A stretch of 22,738 bases of DNA from Succinatimonas hippei. Its GTDB lineage: Bacteria > Pseudomonadota > Gammaproteobacteria > Enterobacterales > Succinivibrionaceae. Shown one piece after another: positions 7,621 to 15,659 of the stretch (the first letter of the stretch is position 1; the number at the start of each line of letters is the position of its first letter). The notes below the pieces were generated by a model that was not told where the DNA came from, did no database searches, and saw only the letters and a program-made list of their open reading frames with translations. Made by a program: the position numbers and the translations under genes. The stretch spans positions 1 through 22,738 of the forward strand of contig SFGV01000028.1 in assembly GCA_004557545.1 (NCBI GenBank). Direction: 5' to 3'.

Positions 7621-8286
7621 TCAGATCATGCGGCTTGGAATAATATCGTGGATATATGCGATCTCATCACAGCAGTCGCGTTTTGGGCAGTTCTCGCAAT
7701 CCTTTAAGATCTTCTCTGGCAGCTTCTCCCTAAGCGTTCTGGTAAAACCAACGCGCGAGAAAAACTGAGGAGATCTCGTGAGCACGAACACCCGCTTTAT
7801 AGCCATGCGTTCGGCTCGCTTTAAAAGGAAATCAACGATTGCCCGTCCCTGCCCCTGACGCTGGATCACGGGAGATACTCCAAGGGAGCGGATCTCCGCA
7901 AGTCCTGAGTCATAAACATAAAGACAGGCGCAGCCTACGACCTTGTCATCAAGCACGCTTACGGCAAAGGTCTGAATGCCGCGGATGATCTCGTTGCGTT
8001 TTCTAGGCAGGTTCTGCCCATGCTGAGCCCAGAAGCTGACCATGTCCATTACCGCGTCTACATCCTCAAGCGTAGCCTGACGCACGAAGGCATGGTGCTG
8101 TTCCTGCTTTGAAAAAACCTTATTGAGCGTAACGACCGCGTTGCCAAAAGACTGCATGTCCTCATCGGTGATCCGTCCTTCGTTATACAGCGCCGAGGCT
8201 TTCTCAAATACCTCATCCAATGTGAGACCTTTGAGCTCATCTAGTATCACGTAAGAACTTTCGTCGTTGGTGCTGGAAGATGCCAT
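7621..8286 (-). CDS. argA: Short-form N-acetylglutamate synthase (GNAT), ArgA type
   Basis: A GNAT acetyltransferase that probably acetylates glutamate with acetyl-CoA, the first step of arginine synthesis. The GNAT core covers the C-terminal two thirds, with the acetyl-CoA loop QRQGQGRAIV, the strand AEIRSLGVSP and the tail DCENCPKRDCCDE, a Cys-rich ending like that of stand-alone short NAGS proteins. It lacks the amino-acid-kinase domain of E. coli ArgA. About 75 residues before the GNAT core are helical and unrecognised. The start at 8286 has GGAG 10 bases upstream; an alternative ATG at 8304 has AGGG inside a small hairpin (CACCC-N6-GGGTG). Position between argB and argD supports the role. 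Some other GNAT activity cannot be excluded. Confidence 0.85.
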   Translation of the reverse strand: MASSSTNDESSYVILDELKGLTLDEVFEKASALYNEGRITDEDMQSFGNAVVTLNKVFSKQEQHHAFVRQATLEDVDAVMDMVSFWAQHGQNLPRKRNEIIRGIQTFAVSVLDDKVVGCACLYVYDSGLAEIRSLGVSPVIQRQGQGRAIVDFLLKRAERMAIKRVFVLTRSPQFFSRVGFTRTLREKLPEKILKDCENCPKRDCCDEIAYIHDIIPSRMI

Positions 8287-8381
8287 GACAGTAATGCTCC
8301 GCATTGTAAACACCCTTACACGGGTGATATGGCATTGATATTAGGGATTTGCGGGATAACTGTTGGCGCTCCCGCCGCGCC

Positions 8382-9155
8382 TTAAAAGGATACCGCGGTT
8401 CCAAGCCGCCGCCGTGAAGCGATGGCTACATCAAGATTTGGATCGGAAACAGATCCGATATAAACAGCCTGCCCTGAGCGCTCTGAAGCACTTAAAGCGG
8501 ATTTGATCTTGACTGTCATTCCGCCGCTGATGGTGCCGTCAGCTATAAGCCTGTCCGCGAGATCAGAATTGATATCGGTTATAAGCGCGCCATCCTTTGA
8601 CAAAACACCGCTCACATCAGAAATATAGTAAAGCGGCGATTTTAAAAGACACGCGAGCTCTGACGCCGCGTCATCGGCGTTGATGTTGTACATCTGCCCC
8701 TGACTGTCAAAGGCCAGAGAGCAAATCACGGGAGTGATCCCGTTTGACAGCAGTGAAAGCAGGAAGTCGGCTTTGCCCTGATGCGGCACTCCGACCATGC
8801 CAAGCTCAGGATCAGCCTGAGTAACTGTAAGCATGCCGCCGTCAGAGCATAAAAGACCTATGGCGTTCAGTCCTGCCTTAATCGCGATGGACTGTACTTT
8901 CTTGTTGCACTGGCCACTGAGCGCTGCCGAGATAACCGGCATCTCAGAGGCTGGAGATACTCTAAGACCGTTCTTTTTTGTGACTTTAAGCGAAAGCGCC
9001 TTATACAACGCGTCAACCTCAATCCCGCCACCATGAACAATCACGGCAGGCTCGTTCCTCAGCGAGGCAAAAAGATCGCCTAAAGCCCTCGGATCGGCAA
9101 GCGCCTTTCCGCTGAGCTTTACTACGGGGAACTTTGATAATGAGGTTTCTGACAT
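8382..9155 (-). CDS. argB: Acetylglutamate kinase
   Basis: A 257-residue amino-acid kinase that phosphorylates N-acetylglutamate with ATP, the second step of arginine synthesis. The length equals the short E. coli type and lacks the N-terminal helix of arginine-inhibited hexameric enzymes. Motifs: KLSGKAL near the N terminus, the glycine loop IVHGGG, YNINADDAASELA for substrate and nucleotide binding, and GGMTVKIKSA. The ATG at 9155 is chosen because it follows AGGA by 9 bases and lies 10 bases after the argC stop; a longer in-frame extension would run inside argC. It is the second gene of argC-argB-argA-argD. Confidence 0.95.
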   Translation of the reverse strand: MSETSLSKFPVVKLSGKALADPRALGDLFASLRNEPAVIVHGGGIEVDALYKALSLKVTKKNGLRVSPASEMPVISAALSGQCNKKVQSIAIKAGLNAIGLLCSDGGMLTVTQADPELGMVGVPHQGKADFLLSLLSNGITPVICSLAFDSQGQMYNINADDAASELACLLKSPLYYISDVSGVLSKDGALITDINSDLADRLIADGTISGGMTVKIKSALSASERSGQAVYIGSVSDPNLDVAIASRRRLGTAVSF

Positions 9156-9165
9156 GTTGACAATC

Positions 9166-10173
9166 CTACAGCAGGCCGGTGGTCTCGTCAAAGCCAAAGT
9201 AGATATTCATAACCTGAACGGCCTGAGAGGCGGCGCCCTTTAACAGATTGTCGATGGCCGAGCAGACAATGATGTAACCATCATCTGAGCATTTAAACCC
9301 GAGATCGCAAAAAGGCAGATACTGCACGTCCTGCAGTCTGGGCATGCCATCGACTACCCTTACCAGCGGCTTGTCGCGGTAAGCGTCCTGAAAAAGCTTT
9401 CTTACCTTTGCCTCATCAAAGCCCGGGTTTAGCTTCGCGGTAATGGTCGCGAGGATCCCGCGCTTGAATGGTCCCAAATGCGGCGTAAAGATCACCTTGG
9501 TTCCAAGGTGCTCCTCAATCTCAGGTTGATGGCGATGAGTGAATACTCCGTAGGCGTTAAGGCTTACCTCACAAAATGAGTTGGTAAGCCTGGCCTTGCG
9601 ACCTGAACCGGTCACGCCTGATACCGCGTTGATTGATGGTCTGTACGCTGCATCCAGCGCGTTACCATCTATAAGCGGCCTTAACGCGAGCTGGGATGCC
9701 GTAGGATAACAGCCCGGCAGTGAGATTATCTTGGTCTGTCTGATTTTTTCAGGAGCGGTGAACTCAGGCAGAGCGTAAACGGCGCGCGCGAGCAGATCCT
9801 TGTGCTCATGGGCAAAGCCGTAGGCTTTTTCAAAAACGTCGGTGTCGGAAATGCGGAACGCGCCTGAGAGATCAAATACGGTTACGCCGTTCGCGACAAG
9901 AGGAGCGGCCAGATCGTGGGAGACCTTATGATCGGTCGCGAGAAAAACCACATCAGCTCTTTTCGCGATGGCGCCGGCGTCAGGAGTGCTTTCAAGCTCT
10001 ATGTTGCAGATCCCTTTTAAGTTGCCGTAAAGATCTGAGATCTTACGACCTTTATCAGCGCTGTTTTCAGACACGCAAAGTCCCGCTATGGAAACTTTAC
10101 CGTGACGTGAAAGGATCCTGCAGATCTGCGCGCCGGCGTAACCGCTGGCGCCTATTACCATTGCTCTTATCAC
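9166..10173 (-). CDS. argC: N-acetyl-gamma-glutamyl-phosphate reductase
   Basis: A 335-residue NADPH-dependent reductase that turns N-acetylglutamyl phosphate into the semialdehyde. The Rossmann motif VIGASGYAGAQ is at the very N terminus, the catalytic cysteine is C155 in SLPGCYPTA, and the substrate-binding region has FTPHLGPFKRGI. The GTG at 10173 is chosen because AAGGAG lies 7 bases upstream and the protein then begins just before the Rossmann fold, as in homologues; the longer frame to 10215 lacks a ribosome binding site. It is the first gene of the arg operon, about 120 bases after mepA on the same strand. I found no convincing ArgR box in that gap. Confidence 0.95.
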   Translation of the reverse strand: MIRAMVIGASGYAGAQICRILSRHGKVSIAGLCVSENSADKGRKISDLYGNLKGICNIELESTPDAGAIAKRADVVFLATDHKVSHDLAAPLVANGVTVFDLSGAFRISDTDVFEKAYGFAHEHKDLLARAVYALPEFTAPEKIRQTKIISLPGCYPTASQLALRPLIDGNALDAAYRPSINAVSGVTGSGRKARLTNSFCEVSLNAYGVFTHRHQPEIEEHLGTKVIFTPHLGPFKRGILATITAKLNPGFDEAKVRKLFQDAYRDKPLVRVVDGMPRLQDVQYLPFCDLGFKCSDDGYIIVCSAIDNLLKGAASQAVQVMNIYFGFDETTGLL

Positions 10174-10294
10174 TTTGACACTCCTTGCAATGGATTGGAT
10201 ACTATCACGACCCACGCGGGTTTTGTGCGTTTTCTGGGCAACAGCAGGTACGCAGGAGTATTTTTCACTCTTTTAGTGCAAAATTCTCTGATAT

Positions 10295-11104
10295 CTATTG
10301 TCCTCTGAGCACTGCAGCGCACTGCTCAGGCAGAACCTTGCTGGGTTTTGGCTTGGGCTTGGTACCGGGTTTTACAGGCTTTGGCGGTAAAAACCAGCTG
10401 TCAAGCTCCGCCCCGCACCCGTCTCCTTCGGGAGCTTCAGCCTGGGCCTTGCAATAAGGACTGTCCTTGGGGCAGAAAAGCCTTACATGCATATGCCCGC
10501 GGTGGCCGTACCATGGACGTATTTTATGAAGCCAGGCGGTTGAGTAACCATCGCGCTCATACATGCGGCACAGCGCTCTTTTGATCCCCGGCGCGACAAA
10601 GATCCTCTGAACCCTGCTGTCATTTGCCGCAAGGTAAATAAGCGTGGCTCTGGCGTTGGTGAAATTGCCCGTAGGGTTGCCTTTGGGATCAACAATGTAA
10701 ACGTCTTTGGGATGCGTAAGCTCATAAGCGCTCTTGCCTGGCGAGGCGAAATCAAATGAGATATCGGCGTCAAGCCCGATGTTGTGACTGCCATGCGCCG
10801 ATCCGCCTCCAAACGGACCACCGTAAGGTTTTGAGAGATCACCGATTAAAAGTGGCGGCAACTTGTGCTGCGACGCTCTCTTCGCGAGATCGTTTATATA
10901 GTCAATCAGCACAGGATGCCCAAAATCACGCTGAGGTCCCCAGTGCTGAACCTGAAAAAGCGGTCCCGGGGTGAGCTCGGAGGCTCCCCTGATGCAGCCG
11001 TTTGAGTATCCTCCGAAGATCTCTGCTCCCTGTGATATGGACGCGAGCGCCATCAGAAAAGCGCATAAAACAAAAGAGAAAAATTTTGACATAAAAAAGA
11101 TCAT
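10295..11104 (-). CDS. mepA: Penicillin-insensitive murein endopeptidase (peptidase M74)
   Basis: A periplasmic zinc endopeptidase that cuts D-Ala-mesoDAP cross-links in peptidoglycan. It shows the LAS-type zinc motif in SAHGSHNIGLDAD and the second metal/active-site block RPWYGHRGHMHVRL, and keeps the E. coli MepA tail pattern GDGCGAELDSWF then PPKPVKPGTKPKP. The N terminus is a signal peptide (KFFSFVLCAFLMALASISQGA, probable cleavage after QGA). The start is unsettled: ATGs at 11122, 11104 and 11092 are possible and none has a normally spaced SD. GGAG is only 2 bases before 11122, and a perfect 9-bp inverted repeat covers the region. The gene lies about 10-40 bases after the 557-residue unknown, so translational coupling is likely. 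Confidence 0.92.
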   Translation of the reverse strand: MIFFMSKFFSFVLCAFLMALASISQGAEIFGGYSNGCIRGASELTPGPLFQVQHWGPQRDFGHPVLIDYINDLAKRASQHKLPPLLIGDLSKPYGGPFGGGSAHGSHNIGLDADISFDFASPGKSAYELTHPKDVYIVDPKGNPTGNFTNARATLIYLAANDSRVQRIFVAPGIKRALCRMYERDGYSTAWLHKIRPWYGHRGHMHVRLFCPKDSPYCKAQAEAPEGDGCGAELDSWFLPPKPVKPGTKPKPKPSKVLPEQCAAVLRGQ

Positions 11105-11130
11105 GGAGTGACGCCATAGCATCACTCCAT
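11103..11130 (-). promoter_or_regulatory. Perfect 9-bp inverted repeat over the mepA start
   Basis: ATGGAGTGA (11103-11111) and TCACTCCAT (11122-11130) are perfectly complementary around a 10-base loop. On the minus-strand RNA one arm holds the only SD-like GGAG and the other holds the ATG at 11104, so folding would hide the translation start of mepA. Confidence 0.6.
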
Positions 11131-11134
11131 ATTT

Positions 11135-12808
11135 TCAGCTGAAATTGAAAAGCCGCTTTAAAAGCGGAGTCTGGGAGCGGTTCATGACGATAATTTCGAC
11201 AGAAACTCCCATAAAGGCAAAGCGGTCGGTGAACTCGCTGTCAGGTGAGCTGTTGATGCGCGCTATGTCATCGGCAAGATGCTTGCGCAATGATTTCACG
11301 TACCCAAGACTCTCCTCTGAGATAACCTGAGAGACAAGCGAACGCACCGCTATCACTGATGACAGCTCATTGATGCGCGGCTGTCTTGCGATAGCCTCCC
11401 ATGAAACCCCGGTTATACAGCGGATCCATTTGTGGGTCGCCGGAGTAGTCCAGAAATGCGAGAAGGGGTTTTTGATCTCCTCCATAAACATGCGGAACAG
11501 CTCATTGACCCACTTTACCGAAATGTCACGCTCCTCGCCATGACCTGAGATCTCGTAGCAGCGGTAGCGTATAACCTTGTCGCGTGTCGCGATCTCTCGG
11601 AAGCATTTGACCCTGACGTTTTCAGGCCCCTCCCGCAGGAAATACTGCCTGTCCAGCGGATTGCGATGCTGATCGCGGCTTAAGGCCGCGAAGTCATAAG
11701 ACTCAAAGGGCATGCGCGATTTCACTAGCAGATAATGGCGGATGATCCGCGAGAGCAGATCACGCTTTTGCGCCGGACTTAGGAAATCCTGAAGATGCGC
11801 CGCCATGAAGGCCACAAAATCAGAGCGCGCGGATGACTGCAATGACGCCAGATGTCCGTCCTGTAAAGCCACATCACGCGCGTAGGCGGTTTTGCCCTCA
11901 AAGACCGAATAAAACACCAGCGCCCAGATCTGCATTCGCAGATCCAGAACCTCGCAGAATATGGATTCTACAAAACGATCCCTGTCCTCAAGCTCTCTTA
12001 AGGCAAACGCGCTGTCCCTCTGGCGTCTGAATACCCAGTCGTTGACATAGATATTGGTGCGCCGCCAATCGATATAGGACTGCATGTCCCTTGAAAAGAA
12101 AAAATCAATTTCCCTGGCCGGAATACTGGCAAGCGTTGTGTGCTCTCCGGAGAACCACTCATCCGGGCTTTCCCTGACGGGCCAAAGCTGGGAGAGAGGC
12201 AGAGATCCCCTGACGGTCTTTACCTTGCGCGCGTGAATTCTCAGTTCCTCAAGCACCGACCATACCGCCGCCATTGCGAAAAGCTCCAGCAGGAGATAGG
12301 TATAGTGCGAGGTGCGCTGAGCCATCGACTGAACCGAAGGGAAACCCAGGTACTCAAGCATCTGAGGCAGTCTTGTGATCTCGCGGGCCTGCTCATCACC
12401 ACCTTCGCTGAAAACCCGAGTCCACATCTGGGCAAGGCTTTCAACTGAAGCGGCGTGGGCCACCATCGAATGCAGGGGATCCTTTGAGTCATCAAAGACC
12501 ACCACATTGCGTCCTTTGAGATAATCCTCCGACAGAAGATCATCAATTGATGGAAATGTGGCCGCGTGTTTGCGCAGTTTCCTGCTGTCCAGCCCGCGTT
12601 CCTCGGCGTTGCCCCAGCGTACCCTCGCCGGATAGCGCGGGCACACAAAGGAATGCATGAATACCCGCGGCAGAGTGTTTAGCGAACCGGGGGCGCGGTC
12701 GGCTTCGCCGACCTGCCACTCTAAAATCGCCGCCTCAAGTGTCTGCTCGGGTTCTCCGTCATTTGGCAGGAAAACTCCGGCAAAACAGATCTTGCGTTTT
12801 GCTTCCAT
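11135..12808 (-). CDS. Unrecognised 557-residue protein in the dolP-mepA unit
   Basis: I do not recognise this protein with confidence. It has no signal peptide and appears cytoplasmic, with one hydrophobic helix around 168-188 (YLLLELFAMAAVWSVLEEL). The first 130 residues have a faint DnaQ/RNase T exonuclease rhythm: a strand, then MHSFVCP, a spacer, FPSIDDLLSEDYLKGRNVVVFDD, matching 'HSFIRP ... sFdEvwpeI..lLeGk.vVAHNA' of that fold. The usual DxE at the N terminus and the following catalytic Asp are not visible, so if it is that fold it looks inactive. The remaining 400 residues are helical and rich in Arg and Trp. The stop of the dolP-like gene is 15 bases upstream and mepA starts within 40 bases downstream, suggesting an envelope-linked operon. 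The ribosome binding site is weak. Confidence 0.8.
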   Translation of the reverse strand: MEAKRKICFAGVFLPNDGEPEQTLEAAILEWQVGEADRAPGSLNTLPRVFMHSFVCPRYPARVRWGNAEERGLDSRKLRKHAATFPSIDDLLSEDYLKGRNVVVFDDSKDPLHSMVAHAASVESLAQMWTRVFSEGGDEQAREITRLPQMLEYLGFPSVQSMAQRTSHYTYLLLELFAMAAVWSVLEELRIHARKVKTVRGSLPLSQLWPVRESPDEWFSGEHTTLASIPAREIDFFFSRDMQSYIDWRRTNIYVNDWVFRRQRDSAFALRELEDRDRFVESIFCEVLDLRMQIWALVFYSVFEGKTAYARDVALQDGHLASLQSSARSDFVAFMAAHLQDFLSPAQKRDLLSRIIRHYLLVKSRMPFESYDFAALSRDQHRNPLDRQYFLREGPENVRVKCFREIATRDKVIRYRCYEISGHGEERDISVKWVNELFRMFMEEIKNPFSHFWTTPATHKWIRCITGVSWEAIARQPRINELSSVIAVRSLVSQVISEESLGYVKSLRKHLADDIARINSSPDSEFTDRFAFMGVSVEIIVMNRSQTPLLKRLFNFS

Positions 12809-12823
12809 ATCGCGCCGGCGCTG

Positions 12824-13615
12824 TTACCAGTTGGCTGGAGTCGCCGGAGCGAGCAGACCGCCGTCATCGGAACCTACGATTGTCGCCCCGCCGTTGTCAG
12901 CGCTTGACTGACTCTCAGCCGCCATCGATGATGAACTGTTGGTTCCGCCGTTTGCCGAGACTACCGGAGCCTGGGAATTGTCATTTACTGATGGCGCAGG
13001 ATTTGAGCCTGAATCCATATAGTCAAATATGGTGACAATCTTTCTGATGCCGCCGACCTTACGAGCCTGATTTACGGCACGTCTTGCCTCATCACGGGTT
13101 ACATAGCCCATTAGATATACCACCTTGTCCTCGGTAAATACCTTAAAGCGCCCCGAGGCGATGCCTTTACCCGCGAGCAAAGCGGTTTTAACCTGACCGG
13201 TGATCAGAGCATCAGCGGCGATAGCTGAATTTGAGATCGGCTCGCGCTTTTCAACATAGTTGTATACCTTGCGGACATACTGGACCTTTTTAATCGCGCT
13301 TACACAGTTCTGATAGTAATCCCAGTTGGTTGTCTGACCAGCCAGCAGAACCTGACCGTTTACCGACACCACCGCGACATTGAACACCTTGCTGTCGGAG
13401 TCTGACTTGTGATCATTTAGGATCGCTCTGGCGTCATTCTCAATCTGCTGGTCGTACATCTGCACGTCAACGGTACGGCTGTCTGATCCGACGACCGCTC
13501 CGCCGGCTGCCGCGCCGCCTACCAGCGCCGCGGTAATGCATCCGTTGAGCATTAAAGGAGAGGCGGCGACTGCGGCTGCCAGTGCCAGTTTACGAATGAT
13601 CCTGTTCTTGTCCAT
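12824..13615 (-). CDS. dolP: Dual-BON outer-membrane lipoprotein, DolP (YraP) like
   Basis: A 263-residue lipoprotein. A signal peptide with lipobox LNGC puts the lipidated cysteine at C26. It is followed by a Gly/Ala/Val-rich segment and DSRTV like the start of mature E. coli DolP. Two BON domains follow, roughly 46-115 (ends VQYVRKVYNYV) and 120-195 (ends VGGIRKIVTIFDY). E. coli DolP supports outer-membrane integrity and anionic phospholipid sites; the same role is likely. Unlike the 191-residue E. coli protein, this one has a 65-70 residue Ser/Asn/Gly-rich, probably disordered tail. The ATG at 13615 is fixed by GGAGG 6 bases upstream. It heads a three-gene run with the 557-residue unknown and mepA. 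Confidence 0.88.
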   Translation of the reverse strand: MDKNRIIRKLALAAAVAASPLMLNGCITAALVGGAAAGGAVVGSDSRTVDVQMYDQQIENDARAILNDHKSDSDSKVFNVAVVSVNGQVLLAGQTTNWDYYQNCVSAIKKVQYVRKVYNYVEKREPISNSAIAADALITGQVKTALLAGKGIASGRFKVFTEDKVVYLMGYVTRDEARRAVNQARKVGGIRKIVTIFDYMDSGSNPAPSVNDNSQAPVVSANGGTNSSSSMAAESQSSADNGGATIVGSDDGGLLAPATPANW

Positions 13616-13799
13616 TGGTGTCCTCCAGTCAGGCATCTTGCCAAAGAACATGTAGTAATTCTTTGAATATATAACCTTTTCCGCAAAAGTATGTTTTTTG
13701 AGGGAAAATAAAATAAGCCCATGCAAATGAGCATTCTCAATTCTAACTAAATTTAAGGAAGTTGTTTACGCCTGGAACGTGACAATGTAAGGAAAGGCA

Positions 13800-13836
13800 G
13801 AAAAAAGAAATCCCCGCGAGGGTAACCAGGCGGGGA
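13800..13836 (-). terminator. Intrinsic terminator upstream of dolP
   Basis: On the minus strand TCCCCGC (complement of 13830-13836) pairs perfectly with GCGGGGA (complement of 13811-13817), followed by TTTCTTTTTT. It ends a transcript that starts upstream of dolP (readthrough, a small RNA, or an attenuated leader), not any visible gene immediately before it. Confidence 0.65.
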
Positions 13837-14127
13837 AGAACAATCAAACAAACATAAGGAGTGTCTTTAATATAGCACTTTTTTGATTTTGTGATCATCA
13901 TCGTAAAAAAAATTAAGAAAAAATTTGTTAAAGAAAAAACCGATCTCGCTCACAAAATTTCCAACATGTATCTATCTTTATAAAGTTAAAGGCTTTTTCG
14001 ACGGCTCTAAGGGCCGAAATGGTATTTTTTACACGTTTTTTACAATGACTATCAGGCTCTTTTAGTCATAATCTGACATTTCAGCTTTTATAATTTTAAA
14101 ATATAAAAAGTAGACTAAATTAAGATA

Positions 14128-14156
14128 TTTATATACTATATTGACCACTATAGCAA
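14128..14156 (-). promoter_or_regulatory. Promoter-like element in the AT-rich gap
   Basis: On the minus strand TTGCTA (14151-14156) and TATAAA (14128-14133) are separated by 17 bases. No ORF follows before dolP, so it could drive a small RNA or a long dolP leader. AT-rich DNA gives such matches by chance. Confidence 0.35.
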
Positions 14157-14294
14157 AGGCGCATCATATATCTATCTGATTACACACATTATTTTAAAAA
14201 TATATCCACAAGAATAATCATACAAAGCTGTATATAAGCCAGAATTTACGTATCTGACACTGGATCCGCAACCTCTGGCTTGTCAAAGCCCTAT

Positions 14295-15245
14295 TCAAGG
14301 GAAAACTCTGGTAAAACGCGATAGCTCTATCTCGTGTCCAGTCTCGTGACTGTAGGCACAAAGCGGCCCACCAATGCCGGCTGAATAGTCGGTACAAATC
14401 ACATTCGGACTTAATGGGCGAGGTTCCTCGTAAGGAGGCATCCAGTAGTGCCCGATGAAAACAATGCAGCCTGGATCCGGAGCGTTGCGTCTGTGCCATG
14501 GAGGAGTCATTTTTTTGAAGAACTCCCGCTCCTCATCCGTGCACACAATAGAGATCACGTCATCGTAAATGTTGTCAGCTCTTGCCTGCCACCAGCGTAT
14601 GCGAACCTTATGACGCACATTGCCGCTCTTATCCTTAAAGCTTAAATTAAAAGGCAGGCGCGCGTCCGGACCTTTGAGCAGGATCTGGGCAGCCCTGCCC
14701 TCTTCCCATCTTGGAGATGAGAGATGTCTTAGTTTTCTTGCTCCCTCAAGACACAGCGTGCCGTCAGTCGCGGCACGGCATATCGTCATGGAAACAGGAT
14801 CAAAGCACGCGTGAACTGTTAGAAAATCAAAACCGCGGTACCACATGGGAAGAGTCTTAAACCAGTCAACCCATTGCCGGTGCAAAGGAGATGTAATATC
14901 ACCGAATTCTTTTAGAAACATCGCATGGGAGCGCTCATTCTGAGCTGAATGCTTTCGCAGGTATCTGCCGGGATTTCCCGGGATCTCAGTCGCGTAACAT
15001 ACGGCGTTGAACTCATGGTTTCCAAGCACACATACGGCATTCGCGTCATCAACCATTTTTCTTACGATTGTGACAGTCTCAAGTTCTTCCTCACCGCGGT
15101 CTATGAGATCACCTACGAAAACCGCCCTGCGATCACGCGCTGTATAAGCGCCCGAAGAATGGCTTTTGTGATATCCAAGCTTTAACAACAGCTTTTTTAA
15201 GAGCATCGCCTTACCGTGGACATCGCCGATCACGTCGTAGATCAT
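14295..15245 (-). CDS. Calcineurin-like metallophosphoesterase, PrpE/ApaH-like
   Basis: A 316-residue phosphoesterase of the binuclear-metal PPP-like family. Motifs: GDVHG (D8, H10) at the N terminus, GDLIDRG (D46, D49), GNHEFN (N76, H77), TVHACFDP and GHYWMPP for further ligands. The family includes diadenosine tetraphosphatases and Ser/Thr phosphatases; the substrate here is unknown. The ATG at 15245 is fixed by the family start (MxYDxIGDxHG) and by an in-frame TAG immediately upstream. No SD sequence precedes it. It starts 46 bases after the CCA end of the proline tRNA with no terminator between, so it is probably read from the tRNA promoter and released by tRNA processing. Confidence 0.88.
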   Translation of the reverse strand: MIYDVIGDVHGKAMLLKKLLLKLGYHKSHSSGAYTARDRRAVFVGDLIDRGEEELETVTIVRKMVDDANAVCVLGNHEFNAVCYATEIPGNPGRYLRKHSAQNERSHAMFLKEFGDITSPLHRQWVDWFKTLPMWYRGFDFLTVHACFDPVSMTICRAATDGTLCLEGARKLRHLSSPRWEEGRAAQILLKGPDARLPFNLSFKDKSGNVRHKVRIRWWQARADNIYDDVISIVCTDEEREFFKKMTPPWHRRNAPDPGCIVFIGHYWMPPYEEPRPLSPNVICTDYSAGIGGPLCAYSHETGHEIELSRFTRVFP

Positions 15246-15291
15246 CTATGGTGTTTGAAGATATATGAAAAAGGAGGGATTTAAAGGTGTC

Positions 15292-15368
15292 TGGTCGGTG
15301 ATACAAGATTCGAACTTGTGACCCTCTGTACCCAAAACAGATGCGCTACCGGACTGCGCTAATCACCG
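15292..15368 (-). tRNA. tRNA-Pro (anticodon UGG)
   Basis: A 77-base cloverleaf reads from C at 15368 to an encoded CCA ending at 15292. The acceptor stem CGGTGAT/ATCACCG pairs fully, the D-stem is GCGC/GCGC, the anticodon stem TCTGT/ACAGA encloses TTTGGGT (anticodon TGG), and the T arm is ACAAG-TTCGAAT-CTTGT. Discriminator A. Confidence 0.97.
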
Positions 15369-15381
15369 AACTGACCGCGCT

Positions 15382-15410
15382 ATTCTAGCTAAGCGCTGTT
15401 GCCTTTTCAA
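15382..15410 (-). promoter_or_regulatory. Promoter of the proline tRNA
   Basis: On the minus strand TTGAAA (15405-15410) is followed after exactly 17 bases by TAGAAT (15382-15387). A GC-rich discriminator (AGCGCGG) follows, as is usual for stringently controlled stable-RNA promoters. The predicted start is only a few bases before the tRNA 5' end. Confidence 0.8.
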
Positions 15411-15618
15411 GTACAAATTTTTTTAGATCAGCAAATATTGTATTGATTACGCGTACTTGTCCCGTTCATTTGTGCTTTAAGGCAGGTTTTTCCATCTCTA
15501 GCCAAGCTTCCCTGTTTTCAACTCTTGCTCTAAATATGAGAATACGTACCTGGGACTCTGGAAGTACAGCCGAGTTCTGTCATCTAAAAGATTAACGTAA
15601 GTATCTGAGTTAAAACGC

Positions 15619-15659
15619 AAAAAAAAAACGCGCTTTATCTCCAAAAAATAAAGTGCGTT
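15619..15659 (-). terminator. Intrinsic terminator of the methionine operon
   Basis: On the minus strand a 12-bp stem (complements of 15648-15659 and 15627-15638, one G-U pair) is followed by an uninterrupted run of T (complement of the A-run 15619-15628). It lies about 50 bases after the aminotransferase stop. Confidence 0.9.

Larger units (their letters stand above)
13616..14294. other. Long AT-rich intergenic region without a protein gene
   Basis: About 680 bases between dolP and the metallophosphoesterase. I see no ORF with a ribosome binding site on either strand. It contains a minus-strand promoter-like pair, a second -10-like TATATT (13869-13874), a minus-strand terminator (13800-13836), a small hairpin at about 13998-14021, and a long-loop inverted repeat AAGCCAGA/TCTGGCTT (14236-14243 and 14274-14281) just after the phosphoesterase stop. 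It may encode a small RNA or the dolP leader. Confidence 0.5.

Noticed and set aside
10240..10275. ArgR box upstream of argC (TGAAAAATACTC region)
   Set aside because: One half-site is reasonable but the other matches poorly to TGAAT-N4-ATTCA; not reported as a site.
14218..14499. Minus-strand ORF of 93 codons
   Set aside because: Out-of-frame shadow of the metallophosphoesterase 3' end, no ribosome binding site.
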